Below are positions 44,893 through 55,860 of a stretch of DNA of 64,000 nucleotides, piece by piece. The stretch lies in NCBI GenBank assembly GCA_029532415.1, contig JAQOTA010000050.1, positions 4,464,001 through 4,528,000 on the forward strand, written 5' to 3'. The number at the start of each line of letters is the position of its first letter. The stretch's first letter is position 1. This DNA is from Marasmius tenuissimus. Taxonomy: Eukaryota; Basidiomycota; Agaricomycetes; Agaricales; Marasmiaceae. The position numbers and the translations under genes were made by a program. Under the pieces are notes generated by a model, which worked only from the letters and a program-made list of their open reading frames with translations, did not search any database and was not told the origin of the DNA.

Positions 44893-46001
44893 ATGTCCAA
44901 CTCGAGAAGAAATGAGCTACTAGCTACATTCCCCTCCCCTTCTACTCGACCAGGGCCGGCAGGACGAGGCGAAAGCGGTCAGCACCAGATTGAAGTCCGT
45001 TGACGTTTCTTCTCTCTCGCCTGTTAGAACTCACTAACATCTTCTGTGTAGCGAACAAGTTCGCGGGACGCGTCTAGAAGACGGAACGGAGGTCGAACAA
45101 GCCACCCGGGCGCGACAGAGGTGACTTAGTTCTTCGTATTTCAATTTGCCCACAACTGATGGTGCATTTCTACTGACAGAGATCGTCGGGCGCACCCTCC
45201 CTTCGTGCAGCGCGGAAAAGACGCGCTGTAAGGAAAGGGGAAGGCAAAAGTAGCCAATACGAGACCCCGGTAAGTCATCTACCCTGCGGTCCCTGCCGAC
45301 CACGACTGAACATACTCTCGCAGAACCAGATAATGCTGGCCTCGGAGCAGCCCCCCACACAAGAGGCCCCGAAAGTTTCGACTTTTGATCTCAGTACGGG
45401 TATGCAAGCCCGAGGCGGGCGTCGAGGCTCCGAGCGACCTCACCAGCACATACCGTCGCTGTCAAGTGACGGTTCGGGTGACTACTATAGGAGTGCCTCA
45501 GCAGAAGGCTCATCGCCAGGTACTTCTTCATACGAGGCAGAGGTCATAGCAGGGTACGACTGGGCGGATCCGTCGTCTGTGAACCCCTCTTCAGGTGGAC
45601 ACTCGCTCTATCAGTCGCCCGACTCTTTCCAATTCGCCCGCTATCCTGCCCCTGAGGCGCCCCCTTCGTACGGTCCGCCTTATGCAGACTACTATCCTGC
45701 CGCGTCACCCCCAGAACCCTCATTCGACGAGAGATACGTAGTCGAGCAGATACAACATCCAGCATACTACTACAGCCCTCAGCAACATAGGTTCTCGCAG
45801 TTCCAGAATCCAGAACATCTGTCCAACACAGGCCAGGCCGGATACTTCGCCCCGGCCGGCCACTTCCTCGAGCCTGCTGGATCTCCTGCAGATGGCTTGA
45901 CTTATTCGTCGTTCGCCCATCCAACTTTGGGCCATCCTCCACCGAACTACCAAAATTACCCAAATTACAATGGGGCAGTCCATCGACCCAATACTTTCTA
46001 A
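44893..46001 (+). CDS. Tyr/Pro/Ser-rich low-complexity protein, unknown
   Basis: Exons 44893-44994, 45052-45120, 45180-45269, 45324-46001 encode 312 residues. The first hundred residues are basic and Ser/Arg/Gly-rich (SSRDASRRRNGGRTS and RAARKRRAVRKGEG, the latter a likely nuclear localisation signal). The remainder is strongly enriched in Tyr, Pro, Ser and Gly (YGPPYADYYPAASPPEP, then PPNYQNYPNYNG), like prion-like or transcription-cofactor tails. No domain is recognised. The internal introns are all phase 0 with standard ends, except the first donor (GTCCGT), which is weak. A nuclear, phase-separating regulator is conceivable but unproven. Confidence 0.65.
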
Positions 46002-46406
46002 CGCTGACCTCACTTGTTGTGCTTCGAGCTCTCTGACCTCTGGTTTCTCACTCATGTTTGTCAGGCCCGACCTATGCATAGATCACCCGTTTTTTTGAAC
46101 TTATTCGGTTGCTTATTTCCTTCTTTCAGCTCTGATTGATATGTTGTACTTTTGCCTTTTACTCTACATCGGGCGTATAATACCACGGATCTGTTATCTC
46201 TGTACTTTTGCCTGTATTTTAATTACTCGTTTGTGTTAATAGACTGATTGTTGAAATTTAACGCCATTGAAAGTAATCGTCCGAGCTACTAATAGGAGGC
46301 TCCCACAACGGGAAAAGCTCGGACAACTCGGAGTAGTACCCGAAACTGGAAATGACCAAGCACACACAAACATCCTTCTCGTCGCCGACAACATCCTGCT
46401 GCAGTA
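46002..46406. other. Intergenic region upstream of NDUFA1
   Basis: About 400 nt. It contains the 3' UTR of the preceding gene (T-rich, 46080-46250) and the NDUFA1 promoter. Open minus-strand frames here are antisense noise. Confidence 0.5.
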
Positions 46407-46838
46407 ATGCCCGTACCTTGGGAGGCTCTTATTCCCTTTGGTATAGTCTACCACTTTCGAATGATCAAGCGTTGTCTTTACTCATGAACTGATTAAAGGT
46501 CTTGTGACCGTCTTCTTTGGTGTTAGCGGGACGTTGTTGAACGTTTCTACCCGGGCACAAAACTTGGGCAAGGTGAGTCTCATACCCTTTCTGTAGACCT
46601 CGTGGAGCTCAACAGCTTTGTGCTCTAGCCTCTTCGATACAATATCGATAATTGGGACGAGATGATGATGAGGAGGGACGAACAATTGACCGGACATCGG
46701 CGTGGCCAACGGGTGCGTGCATGAACGTGTTTCGTGGAAGGGTTCCTCCAGTGCTAACTCCTCTGGTCCAAGGACGATCCCGTACCGCCTCCTGGGTATG
46801 AGACAAGCAGTGTTTGGACCACTCAGCAGACTAGATGA
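46407..46838 (+). CDS. NADH:ubiquinone oxidoreductase subunit NDUFA1 (MWFE, NUO-9.5)
   Basis: Small accessory subunit of mitochondrial complex I. Exons 46407-46440, 46499-46572, 46629-46712, 46773-46838 encode 85 residues, the family length. It starts MPVPWEALIPFGLVTVFFG, which is essentially the fungal NUO-9.5 N-terminus with its single membrane helix. The matrix-type tail has RYNIDNWDEMMMRRDEQL, TGHRRGQRDDP and ends YETSSVWTTQQTR. Every exon is short (34-84 nt), so no open stretch longer than 35 codons exists and the gene is easy to miss. All junctions are GT-AG with correct phase. Its identity is among the most certain in the window. Confidence 0.95.
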
Positions 46839-47311
46839 CAGCACAACGTTCGCTTGTAGAAGTTTTTGCAGAATACATTGCCTTGTTCTATTGGCTCCGA
46901 TTCCAAGCACTCTCCCACGTCCGACATGCAAACATGTACTGCCTTGGACGTACAGATCGAGATTTGAACGCGCGAAATTGAGCGAGCTGAAAAAAAAAAC
47001 AATACTTTCTCAGAAAACATTGCGTCTCAGGTCACGCGCTAGTGTGGCGCTCTCTACTAGATTGGTTCCGGCGGTATTTTACATGCCCAGGAGCTATACT
47101 CTGCCCCTCCGAACGGGATTTTGCAGGACATTCGACATAGAACACAGGAAAAACTACCGGAATCCTAGACAAGACCGGGAGGGAGACACTGCCAACAAAT
47201 TCCGTGGTCCAGACGTTCCAATCCCCCCCTCAGCTCTATTTCCTTGACTCCCAGGCCGCAAGTCCGAAGCAGTGATCTCACTACCTCCAAGGGACGCTGG
47301 GAATCGGTGCT
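46839..47311. other. Intergenic region between NDUFA1 and lipoate-protein ligase
   Basis: About 470 nt between convergent genes. It contains an A10 tract near 46990 and no gene I can support. Confidence 0.5.
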
Positions 47312-48985
47312 TCAGTTGTTCATCACGTCGTTAAGCCATTTCCATAGCTCCGACGTCCTCGAGTTCATAGACATCTCCTCCCTGGCCCCTTCAGGAATAG
47401 ACCCGTAACGTTCCCCAACCAACAGCTGCTGTACTTGCCTGACATCTTCTGGAGTCAGGTAGTCGTTCGGAACGTGTATGTTGCACTCCAATATGAGACC
47501 GTGCTTTGACCGAAATTGGGCTGTCTTCCGATAAGCAGACATGTCGGTAATGACAAAGCGGGGGTTCTTTCGAGGCGAACATACCGTGTTTCCCCATACA
47601 GATTTGTTTTGGACTGAATAAGTGAATTCTGGGGTTTGCCCGTAGGCCCATTCCCAGCTCTACAAAGGCACACGGGCGGCATATCAGCAGTTGACGCAAA
47701 GCTGATAGATTAACGAATCACACGCACGGGGAGTTCGGCCATCCCACGCTCAATGTAGTCCAGGCCTCGCATTTCACCTTCTCGGACGGTTTGGGCCTTG
47801 CGACAGACAATGAAGGCGACATAGAAGCCCGTCAACATTCAGTGAAAGGCAAGTAACATTCATGGTACTTACATCTTCTGACACGTCATATTCTTTCCGG
47901 AACTCCTTCACAACTGCATCAACGAAGGTATTGTGACTTATATCGGGGCTAAATTGCCTCAGGTTGCAAACGGGTGACCTCACGGATGCTACTCCCCTGG
48001 TTTCCATCGACTCCTACACATGCTGTTAGCTTCATTTAATCGTCGCATTGGTGGTAGTAAACCCTGCAGACGGAAAGGTACGAAGATGGTACCACATGCT
48101 CATCGTACGTGAGTCTGAAGAGCACGAAGGCATACAGCAGTATCGCCCGGTGAGACCCACCAGAAGGCAATTGATAGATTAAAAGATGGAGGTCTGGTGT
48201 TGGTGTAACACACCTTTTCAGTCCGAAGGAGATCCCCGAGCGTATCTAGCTGAGTAGAAATCAACATAGTTCCGTGGTGGTATGCCCTTTTGTTGACAAT
48301 TTTGTAGGCAGACCCTGACACGTGAAGAAAACAGCAAGTTTTAGTTTGCGATAGATAGTGCATGAGTAGATCCGGTAGAGCTCATCTTGTCCTTGCCAAC
48401 ACATATGTCGTTCCGTTCATTTACGTTTGCATCTATTCCGAGCGAACGCACGGCACGCAGAACTATCTGAGCTGTCGCGTGACGGTCAAATGAGGTCCTT
48501 GGGAGATGTATTGAGAAGTTCGTGTTCCCTAGATCCTATTCATCCGGCAGATGAACGTTTTTTGTCAGCTTTAGCTCAATAGAAAACAGCAGTCCCAATG
48601 CTCACATGATAGACGGTTCCTCCACCACTCCTGCGTCTTATGAATGGAACGTTGCTTCGAGAGCGTAGCGCCTTAAAGTTCACTTCTTTCCATGGATTCT
48701 GGTTCCGGCCTATCACGACACAAGGGTCATCACGATACAGCAACAAGAGCGGTTGATGAGCTGGTTTGTGTCTGAACAGCCTGGAAAGTATCGTCAAATG
48801 ACCTCCGAGGACATGTCTGGGATCAAGATAACGGACCAATCCTCAAATGTGAGGTTGAAGTAGGGGTTGGTCGATTCAGAAATGTAGATTGAATGCTCCG
48901 GGATTGCTGAGCTTGAAAGGGACCGAACAAGAGAGCTGTAAATGGGTCTCCTTGGGCAACGAAGCCAGCTTGAGAAAGCGAACAT
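47312..48985 (-). CDS. Mitochondrial lipoate-protein ligase (LplA/LIPT1/Aim22-like)
   Basis: Transfers lipoyl groups to E2 subunits and the glycine-cleavage H protein. First exons in transcription order: 48985-48837, 48780-48606, 48535-48386, 48321-48214, with later exons to the stop at 47312. The N-terminus is basic and hydroxylated (FAFSSWLRCPRRPIYSSLV), a mitochondrial presequence. Motifs are VIGRNQNPWKEVN, RRRSGGGTVYHDLGNTNFS (lipoate-binding RRxxGGGxVxHD), NERNDI and VSGSAYK--N--AYHHGTM. The C-terminal accessory domain follows (LECNIHVPNDYLTPEDV). Between exons 3 and 4 the only junction preserving the conserved KVSGSAYK block and the frame starts with AT and ends with AC (48385-48322). 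A 196-nt intron before the exon at about 48017 is unusually long for this window. Confidence 0.9.
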
Positions 48986-49061
48986 GCGAAAATGGAAGCT
49001 AAAGTAGAAAGCTTAGGCGCCGGTTCGACGCGACGTCAGCCTTTCGGTTAGACCTGTAACC

Positions 49062-49100
49062 GGTCCTTCAATGACGATGACAAGCATGTATTGAAGGACC
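49062..49100. repeat. 11-bp perfect hairpin next to the foldback element
   Basis: GGTCCTTCAAT at 49062-49072 and ATTGAAGGACC at 49090-49100 are exact complements with a 17-nt loop. The right arm touches the left end of the long inverted repeat. Confidence 0.8.
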
Positions 49101-49496
49101 TGTGTTTCTGAGTTTAAAATTGGCTGAAACTGGTTTATGATCGAGACATCTTCTTTGGGTGACATGGGAATTTTAGAATAGTCGTATAAGGAAGGTGATC
49201 GGGCATTTTTGTTCCCACCCGCGAATTTTTCTGGTCAATGCTGAGTATGGATTGAGATTACTGTACCGAGTGAGTCCATTTGATTCTACAGCGATAATGC
49301 TGGTTTGGTTGAACTACCACTTACTGGGTGCTCATTATTGCCAACTTGTTGAAGAGCGCGAAATAACAAGGGAAGGAAGACTTTGCACGGCCCGATTGCT
49401 TTCCTTATATGACTATTCACAACTTTCCCATGTCAACGAAACAGGCAAACTCGATCATAAACCAGTTCCAGCCAAATTTAAACTCAGAAACGCAGG
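49099..49496. mobile_element. Foldback/MITE-like inverted-repeat element
   Basis: Left arm 49099-49203 is the inverted complement of right arm 49391-49496 at roughly 80% identity by eye, with a 187-nt unrelated middle. The outer ends read cctgtgtttctgag on the left and ctcagaaacgcagg on the right. The arms share gtttatgatcgag and gacatggga. No clear target-site duplication was found, and there is no transposase. It may be a non-autonomous transposon or a locally generated inverted duplication. Confidence 0.7.
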
Positions 49497-49751
49497 ACTA
49501 CCTTTCGGTTCCCAGGAACTTCTGACTTCCCCACCTTAGTCTCGACCTTAGCGCTGGAAACATACGAGTTTCAACCGGAGTTGAAGATTTGAAAGTGGTT
49601 GGACGCAGCCAGTCGCGTCGCGACTCGCCACCCCAGGCCGAGGGGATTACTGGCTCCTTTGCCCAATCAATTTTGAGAGTCGCGATGCTTCGCGAATCGC
49701 AGCACAGGACCGATTAACCCGATTTAGTATGCTGATTAGCTGAAATAGGTA

Positions 49752-49785
49752 AGAGATAAGATACTTCAGACCACTACTTATCTCT
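49752..49785. promoter_or_regulatory. Inverted GATA-like site pair upstream of transcription factor gene
   Basis: AGAGATAAG (49752-49760) and CTTATCTCT (49777-49785) form a perfect 9-bp inverted pair with a 16-nt spacer, about 315-350 bp upstream of the Zn2Cys6 factor ATG. The arms contain GATAAG/CTTATC cores. Confidence 0.45.
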
Positions 49786-50099
49786 TCCAAATCTCTTCCT
49801 TCAAGTTCATGCAGGAGACCCCCATAAATGCGGTCAAGGTAGAAGAGAGATACTGTTGCTCGAAGTGCATCGATCTTGGCCCGGCAATCGCTTCCCGACA
49901 TGCACAGAGGGTGTTGGGAAAAGGAGATTTGCCGGGCAACGGAGCCCGTAATCCCTGTAGTTACTTTCACTGGACGACTTGAACCGCAGTCTTACCCACG
50001 ACCAGTTGACTTTTTTGCTGCGGCTTGATCTTTGCGACTTACTGTGACAACACTGGGACATATAACAAACTTCTACCGACTTTCGGGCATTGCCTGAAT

Positions 50100-53000
50100 A
50101 TGTCGTCAAACGAAGAGGGTGATGGACTTCAAGGGAGGAAGGGACGCGTGCAGAGGGCTTGCGATACATGTAGGAGAAAGAAAAGTACGTTTTTTCGTTG
50201 CATTCCAGTCGAGTATTCACTCATCTCGTCTTTAGTACGGTGTAGGTGCCAATCCTCGGGAAGGCGAAAGATTGTGGGCTCATTCTTGGGTAGGCGATGG
50301 AAACGGAATGCCAGGAAATAGGTGCTCGAGTTGTGTGGCGTACGACTTGGAATGCTCGTATCTGGAAGCAGTGAAGGTGCGGCCATAACTTTGCGAATGG
50401 TTTAGTTTAGTCTGATTGCCATGCTCAGAGACAAAGACCTTCGAAGGCGTCAGTTCATATTGTTAGGAAATCTTGCAACAACAGAGTTAAATCACTGGAA
50501 ATAGATACGTCGAAGGGTTGGAGAAACGAGTGGAGACCCTGGAACGGCTACTTAGTCAGGTTGGCCGGCACTCTGCTTAATCTACCGTATCGAGTTTCTG
50601 ACCGAGGGCCTAGTTCATGTCCCCTGAAGACTATGCGCAAGAAGTCGGCCCAATTTCTCACCCCCAAGAGACGGCAACGGACACCACACCACGTCTTGAA
50701 AGTTCTATGCTAGTCGACAAAGCTGTTGAGCAAATGCGTAAAACAGGTGAAGTCGCTCCGGAAACGGAGGATGCCAAGAAGGCGCACCACGATTCGGACG
50801 AGCTCTTTGTCGCTGAAAACTTTACCACTTTGGCAATATCGTCGGACCTTCGCTTCTACGGCAAGTCAAGTAGTGCTGTATTCCTTGTCCGAGCTCTCGA
50901 TATGGGAAAGGAATACACAAAGGAACGCCCCAACGCTGCTCATGTTGATTTTCTCGGGCGCAAACGACAAGAATACTGGCAAATTTGCTCGGTACGCCGT
51001 CCTTTGCTGCTAGGAGCGTGTCCTCGACTCATCTACCTTCGAATAGTGGGAACTCGACTTCATCAGAAAGTTCGAATCCACGTCGTACATGTTCCCAGAG
51101 CATGATCTTCTTCAAGATTTGGTCGATCTGTATTTCAAACATATCAATATCTTTATACCCCTCCTACATAAACCAACATTCATCCGGCAGCTCGAACAGG
51201 GATTACACCAGCGGGAAGAGGGATTCGGGGCGGTGCTTTTACTGGTCTGCGCGAATGCTTCTCGATATTCCAGTGACCCAAGAGTTCGTTTGGACGGTGA
51301 AGAATCCTGGCTCTCCGCAGGCTGGAAATGGTTCAACCAAGTTCAACTCGTACGGAAAGCTCTCTTGTCACCTCCGTCACTCTTCGATCTACAAATATAC
51401 TATGTGCGTGCCTTGCGGCGAAGACAACTAGAGATGCACTGACCCTTTCTGCCCTTAGTTGTTGTGTCAATTCTTACAAGGCTCTTCGGTTACACAAGCA
51501 TCTTGGACAATGATTGGAATATGTATTCGAATGGCGCAGGATGCCGGGGCCCACCGCAAAAACATGATTGGGAAGATGACCATCGAAAATGAATTGATGA
51601 AACGGGCTTTCTGGTCAGTGGGCGACCAGATTTCTTCCTTCGCTTTGTGGCTCACCCGCCACCCTAGGGCGATGGTTTATATGGATTATTCGATCAGTGC
51701 AGCGTCTGGGAAACCGCGTGGGCTTCAGGAAGAGGAGTATGTACCCGTTTCGGTGTCTCAAAATTGTCGCTACTGATGCTTTCAATCCTAAAGCTACGAT
51801 CTTGATTTGCCTACCGAATGCGACGACGAGTATTGGGACCATCCTGACCCCGATCAAGCCTGGCGCCAGCCCCCCGGGAAACCTTCAACCGTGTCCTTCT
51901 TTGTTTCTTTGTTGAAGCTCGTAAAAATCTTAGCACTGGCCTTGCGGACTATTGTAAGTGGAGGAAAGAATATCCTGTGGAGGGGAATTTGTTTGTTCAC
52001 TTTCCCCGTACAGTACAGTATCAATAAATCGAGGGCCCTACTCGGGCTTGTTGGTCCTCAGTGGGAGCAGCGTATCGTTACAGAGTTGGATTCGGCCTTG
52101 AACAAATGGGTCGACACTGTCCCTGAATATCGTGCGTAGCTTTCGCAAAAACTGCTTTCTGTTTTTTCCCAACTGATCCTTCGCGCTAGTTCGATGGGAT
52201 CCCAGCCGGGAAAACGATGTCTTCTTCAGACAGTCGGCCGAGTTATATACAGAGTATTATCTGTTACAAGTCCTCATACATCGGCAATTTATACCTTCAC
52301 CGAAGAAAACATCACCTCTCTCGTTCCCCTCACTGGCGATCTGCACGAATGCTGCTCGGTCATGCATTCGTATTGCTGATATTCAGCGAAGGCGATCCGG
52401 TACTCTATCGCCGTCTAGCATCGTACGCTCAGTCGTTTCCTTTTTTTCCTCGTAATAGATCAGGCTGATGTTTGATTTGTTGACAGGGAGCTGTCTTCTC
52501 GTGCGGCATCGTGCTGTTGCTGAACATATGGGAAGGAAAGCGGTCAGGAGTATCGACAGACCCTACGAAAGACATGGTGGATATCCATAAATGCATGGAG
52601 GCATTACGGTCCAACGAGACTCGGTAAGTAAAGCCAGGAAGCCATACTTAGAAACGTACGCTGAACCAGCTTGTTCGTTAGATGGCATGTCGCTGGACGT
52701 GCATGGTAAATTGTTCAACTTCAGCTTCAATCTCGCAATCATATCGCTAATATTGGATACTTGGGGGGTTCTCTAGGGACATATTGTACGGATTGGCATC
52801 TCTGGGTGAACTTCCTCTCCCTCAGATCGGCCCCGCGACGACGAACAAGCGGGGAAGAGACGAGGATAGTCCAATTTCTGCGACCACGATTTCAGAGGGT
52901 AGCTCGCCACGCGTCGATAATGAACACCGGAACATCGCTGGTTCCCGGAGAGCGATGAAAGCCTCGGCCTCTGCCCCAGGGAGCACCACTCAAACTACGC

Positions 53001-53407
53001 AACAAACTGTATCTCTACTTCCGATGTACAGTGACGAACTTGGTAGGCTTCCCGTCTATGGCCAGCACATGACGACGCAGGCCGAGTGGACACAGTTGGA
53101 TGACGGTGCTGGGTTTTGGTTCCCTCCGATAGACGTGGAACCGTTGGCATCCAATGAATTCGACGCCGCCGCCGTACCTAGCATGAACGATACACAGTTC
53201 CCGCTGGACTTTCCAACTCTGGCTAATGCCGAGTTTTTTGATCAGTTAGCTTCAATGTCGTGGACGACGAATGAGGCGAGTCAACTGAGCAACCCCCACT
53301 ACGGAGATGGTGATGGGATTAATCCTCCCCCTGGTTCCCACCAACCTGGGCAGTTCAATGCGACGTCAATGTGGTCTGAGGCGCTACCTGGGTTTGGGTT
53401 TGGGTAA
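50100..53407 (+). CDS. Zn2Cys6 fungal transcription factor, paralog 1
   Basis: Nuclear activator/repressor type. First exons 50100-50184, 50236-50241 (6 nt), 50294-50376, 50429-50448 and one from 50515; further exons to the stop at 53407. The zinc cluster reads RACDTCRRKK-IRCDG, NRCSSC and LECSY: six Cys in standard spacing, but only when the 6-nt exon is included. A coiled-coil linker (YVEGLEKRVETLERLLSQ) follows. The fungal-specific factor domain spans about 51050-52500, with LVDLYFKHINIFIPLLHKP, ALWLTRHPRAMVYMDY and RWDPSRENDVFF. The last exon is acidic, Ser/Thr/Asn-rich and ends in SMWSEALPGFGFG, a probable activation domain. It resembles mushroom homologs of XlnR/Gal4-type regulators; targets are unknown. 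A closely similar gene lies in opposite orientation at the window end. Confidence 0.88.
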
Positions 53408-54021
53408 GTGTACGTTGCGCTGTAATAGTAGAACAGTTACGTACGGCCGATTTCCATAGGTCAATCAACTTGGGACCTATGTAGGGGACCGCCGCTGTGT
53501 AGAAACTTGTACTTAGGTACAAGCAATCTTGGGGACTTTTTTTTTACGTTCCTTCACGAGGCCTCGCCCTTCTCTCTTTGCCTTCACGTCGAAACACCTC
53601 TACAAGTGTAACGTTATCGGTAGATGTATACATGTATCTCCATTTTTGGACTATTTTGCTCAATCCTGTATCCGGATGTCTTGATTATTTGGAAGACAGA
53701 CTGTTTCAAGACTCCGCGTCGACCTGGACATATAAAGCAATGGTATGGGCGAATGGCCACTGTGAGGCAGGTTGAAGAGACTACTCGGATCCGGATATTG
53801 AAAGGACCATCTAATCTTATCTGTATTCAGTATCTTATCAACAAGATCTCGATTTTTCCAGAGCCTTCCTGAGCCTTCCCGAGTTTTCCTACTCTTTCGA
53901 ATTCCTTCCACCTTACTGACACTGTATCAATAGCTAGACGTCTCTGTATCCTTATTTTCCATTCTTTCATTCTACCACATCAACACGCTCTGACGCGAGC
54001 GAATCTTTCCCTCAAACAACG
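53408..54021. other. Intergenic region upstream of FES1
   Basis: About 610 nt with two CTTATC (GATA-like) sites near 53815-53840 and a short imperfect repeat of gagccttcc at about 53860-53885. No gene supported. Confidence 0.5.
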
Positions 54022-55384
54022 ATGGAATCTTTACTTAAATGGTCTATCGAAAACTCCACACCGGGCAACACTGGCAGTGCGCCTGCAGCACCCAGAAGCG
54101 ACCTCAACCCCGAAATTATCGACGCGATACTGGGAAAGTCAGATGCGGAGCAAATGAAAGATGATATGGCGATTGCTACTGATGCAAGTCGAAACGAGGA
54201 CGAGAGGGTGAATGCGCTCGATCATCTAGAGATGGTGTGTTTTTCTTGCTTGACCAATAGTTGCTCCCACTCACGAGAGGCTCCTCAGCTCATCGAGCAA
54301 ATTGACAATGCGAACAGTGCGTGTTGTCGTTTACATACGAGTCAACTCGTGAATTGAACCTGAACCCGTAGATCTTGGGAAGTTGAAGATGTGGGAGCCT
54401 CTTCATGACTTGGTTACTTCACAGTCATCGACGGACCCAGTGATATTGCAAGCACTCTGGGTGATAGGAACCGCGCTGCAGAACAACCCGGCCGCACAAG
54501 ATTCTGTAGGTCCATATATGCCCTTCTTGAAATGTGGCTAAAATCTTATGGCATTGTATCTAGTACCTCTCATTGAACCCCCTCGCAGCACTCACCTCCT
54601 TCCTCTCACCCAATGCAAACGTTTCGCCCCAAATTCGCTCAAAAGCCATCTACGTACTTTCCGGGCTGCTGAAGCACAACGCGAACGCGCTCTCAAAACT
54701 AGATGACGAGGATACAGACGGGTGGGCAAGGTTGAAACAGGGATTGCAAGGTACGTTCGAATTCATCGGCGTCTACTTTTCATCCAATCGACCACTCTCT
54801 TCGATTTATTCCAGACCCAGACATCTCAGTCAGACGGAAAGTCGCGTTCCTTCTCAGCACTCTCCTGACACCGACCGAGAGCAAAGACCCCTCAAATCAA
54901 AATCAATCCAACAACTTCCACACTCCCAATACACAAGATCAGCGGAACCCTGCTGAACCTATACACCCCAACTCGCACGCGGAGCATTTGAGAAATCCTA
55001 GCCGTGTCGCAACGTCTCCAATCGCGCTCAAAGCAGTCGAGAAACACGGAATTGTGTCGACCGTGATCGACGGGTTGACTGATCCTACACCGTATGGTGA
55101 AGATGGGGATATCGAAGAGCCGGATGCAGATTTTGAAGAGAAGAGTGTCGGGTGAGTGTTTTTTTTGTCCTTCTGTATACACCCCGTTTATGGACGAGAG
55201 ATGTATGACCAGGATATTGCAGAATTACGTAGTCAGATGTGACGGACAGCTTTCGCAAAAGCAGAAGGATGATCTCAAACAGTGGATCCAGAAAGAGGAG
55301 AAAAAAGAGGGCGAGGGGACGTTGGCCGAACGATGGGGCTTGAGCAGTGGGGAATATAAAGAGTTAGTAGACAAGGTTCAGTAG
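54022..55384 (+). CDS. FES1: Hsp70 nucleotide exchange factor Fes1
   Basis: Cytosolic armadillo-repeat protein (HspBP1 family) that releases ADP from Hsp70. Exons 54022-54234, 54289-54316, 54372-54505, 54564-54750, 54815-55151, 55213-55384 encode 356 residues. It starts MESLLKWSIENSTP, the conserved N-terminus, followed by NPEIIDAILGKSDAEQMKDD. The core includes LEMLIEQIDNANNLGKL, WVIGTALQNNP-AQ and IRSKAIYVLSGLLKHN, the HspBP1-type repeats. An inserted Asn/Ser/Gln-rich loop (about 54880-55010) breaks the last repeat. The C-terminal helices end KELVDKVQ. Length and motif order agree with yeast and filamentous Fes1 with a longer linker. Confidence 0.93.
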
Positions 55385-55860
55385 AGGATTCAGGTATAAA
55401 TCACCTTCATGGAAACGCGACATTGACTGCTGAGCGTGCAGAAGTTCCTGTGATGTTTATGTGGGTGCTGGCCATCTTCATCGCGATTTCGGATGGAGAA
55501 CGTTCCGAATGCCCCTGTTCATCTGAGTGGCGCATAACTGCACTTGAGGTAGGCTGATCAGAATCTAGAAACAGTATCATGCGGCGTGCGGTGTTCAGGA
55601 TTCCGAGGTTCAGAGTGAAGTTACCACTAAGATGGACTCGAGGTCGAACAAAGGCTCTCTCGGAGTACTTGCGAGGACACGCCCGATGAGGTGACGTTAG
55701 ATACTTCCGTGGTTTCCTGTCCAACTTAGGTACAAGTCCGGTACTTCGTCGGCTGGACCTTGGTCCTGGTTCGCGCACCGGGATCGAAAAAAAAGGTGAA
55801 ACGCGGTGGTTAAGGTGATATATACACGGTGCCGTCTAGGATGAAGTTTGCCAATCCCCA
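55385..55860. other. Convergent intergenic region between FES1 and NDUFA8
   Basis: About 475 nt between two stop codons. A minus-strand open frame here (55407-55778) has no ATG-supported start or domain. An A-rich run near 55785 could lie in a 3' end. Confidence 0.5.

Larger units (their letters stand above)
48986..50099. other. Intergenic region holding a foldback repeat
   Basis: About 1.1 kb. It contains a short hairpin (49062-49100), a long inverted repeat (49099-49496) and a GATA-type inverted pair (49752-49785) upstream of the transcription-factor gene. No coding sequence was supported; an open frame at 49195-49539 lies inside the foldback and has no known domain. Confidence 0.6.
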
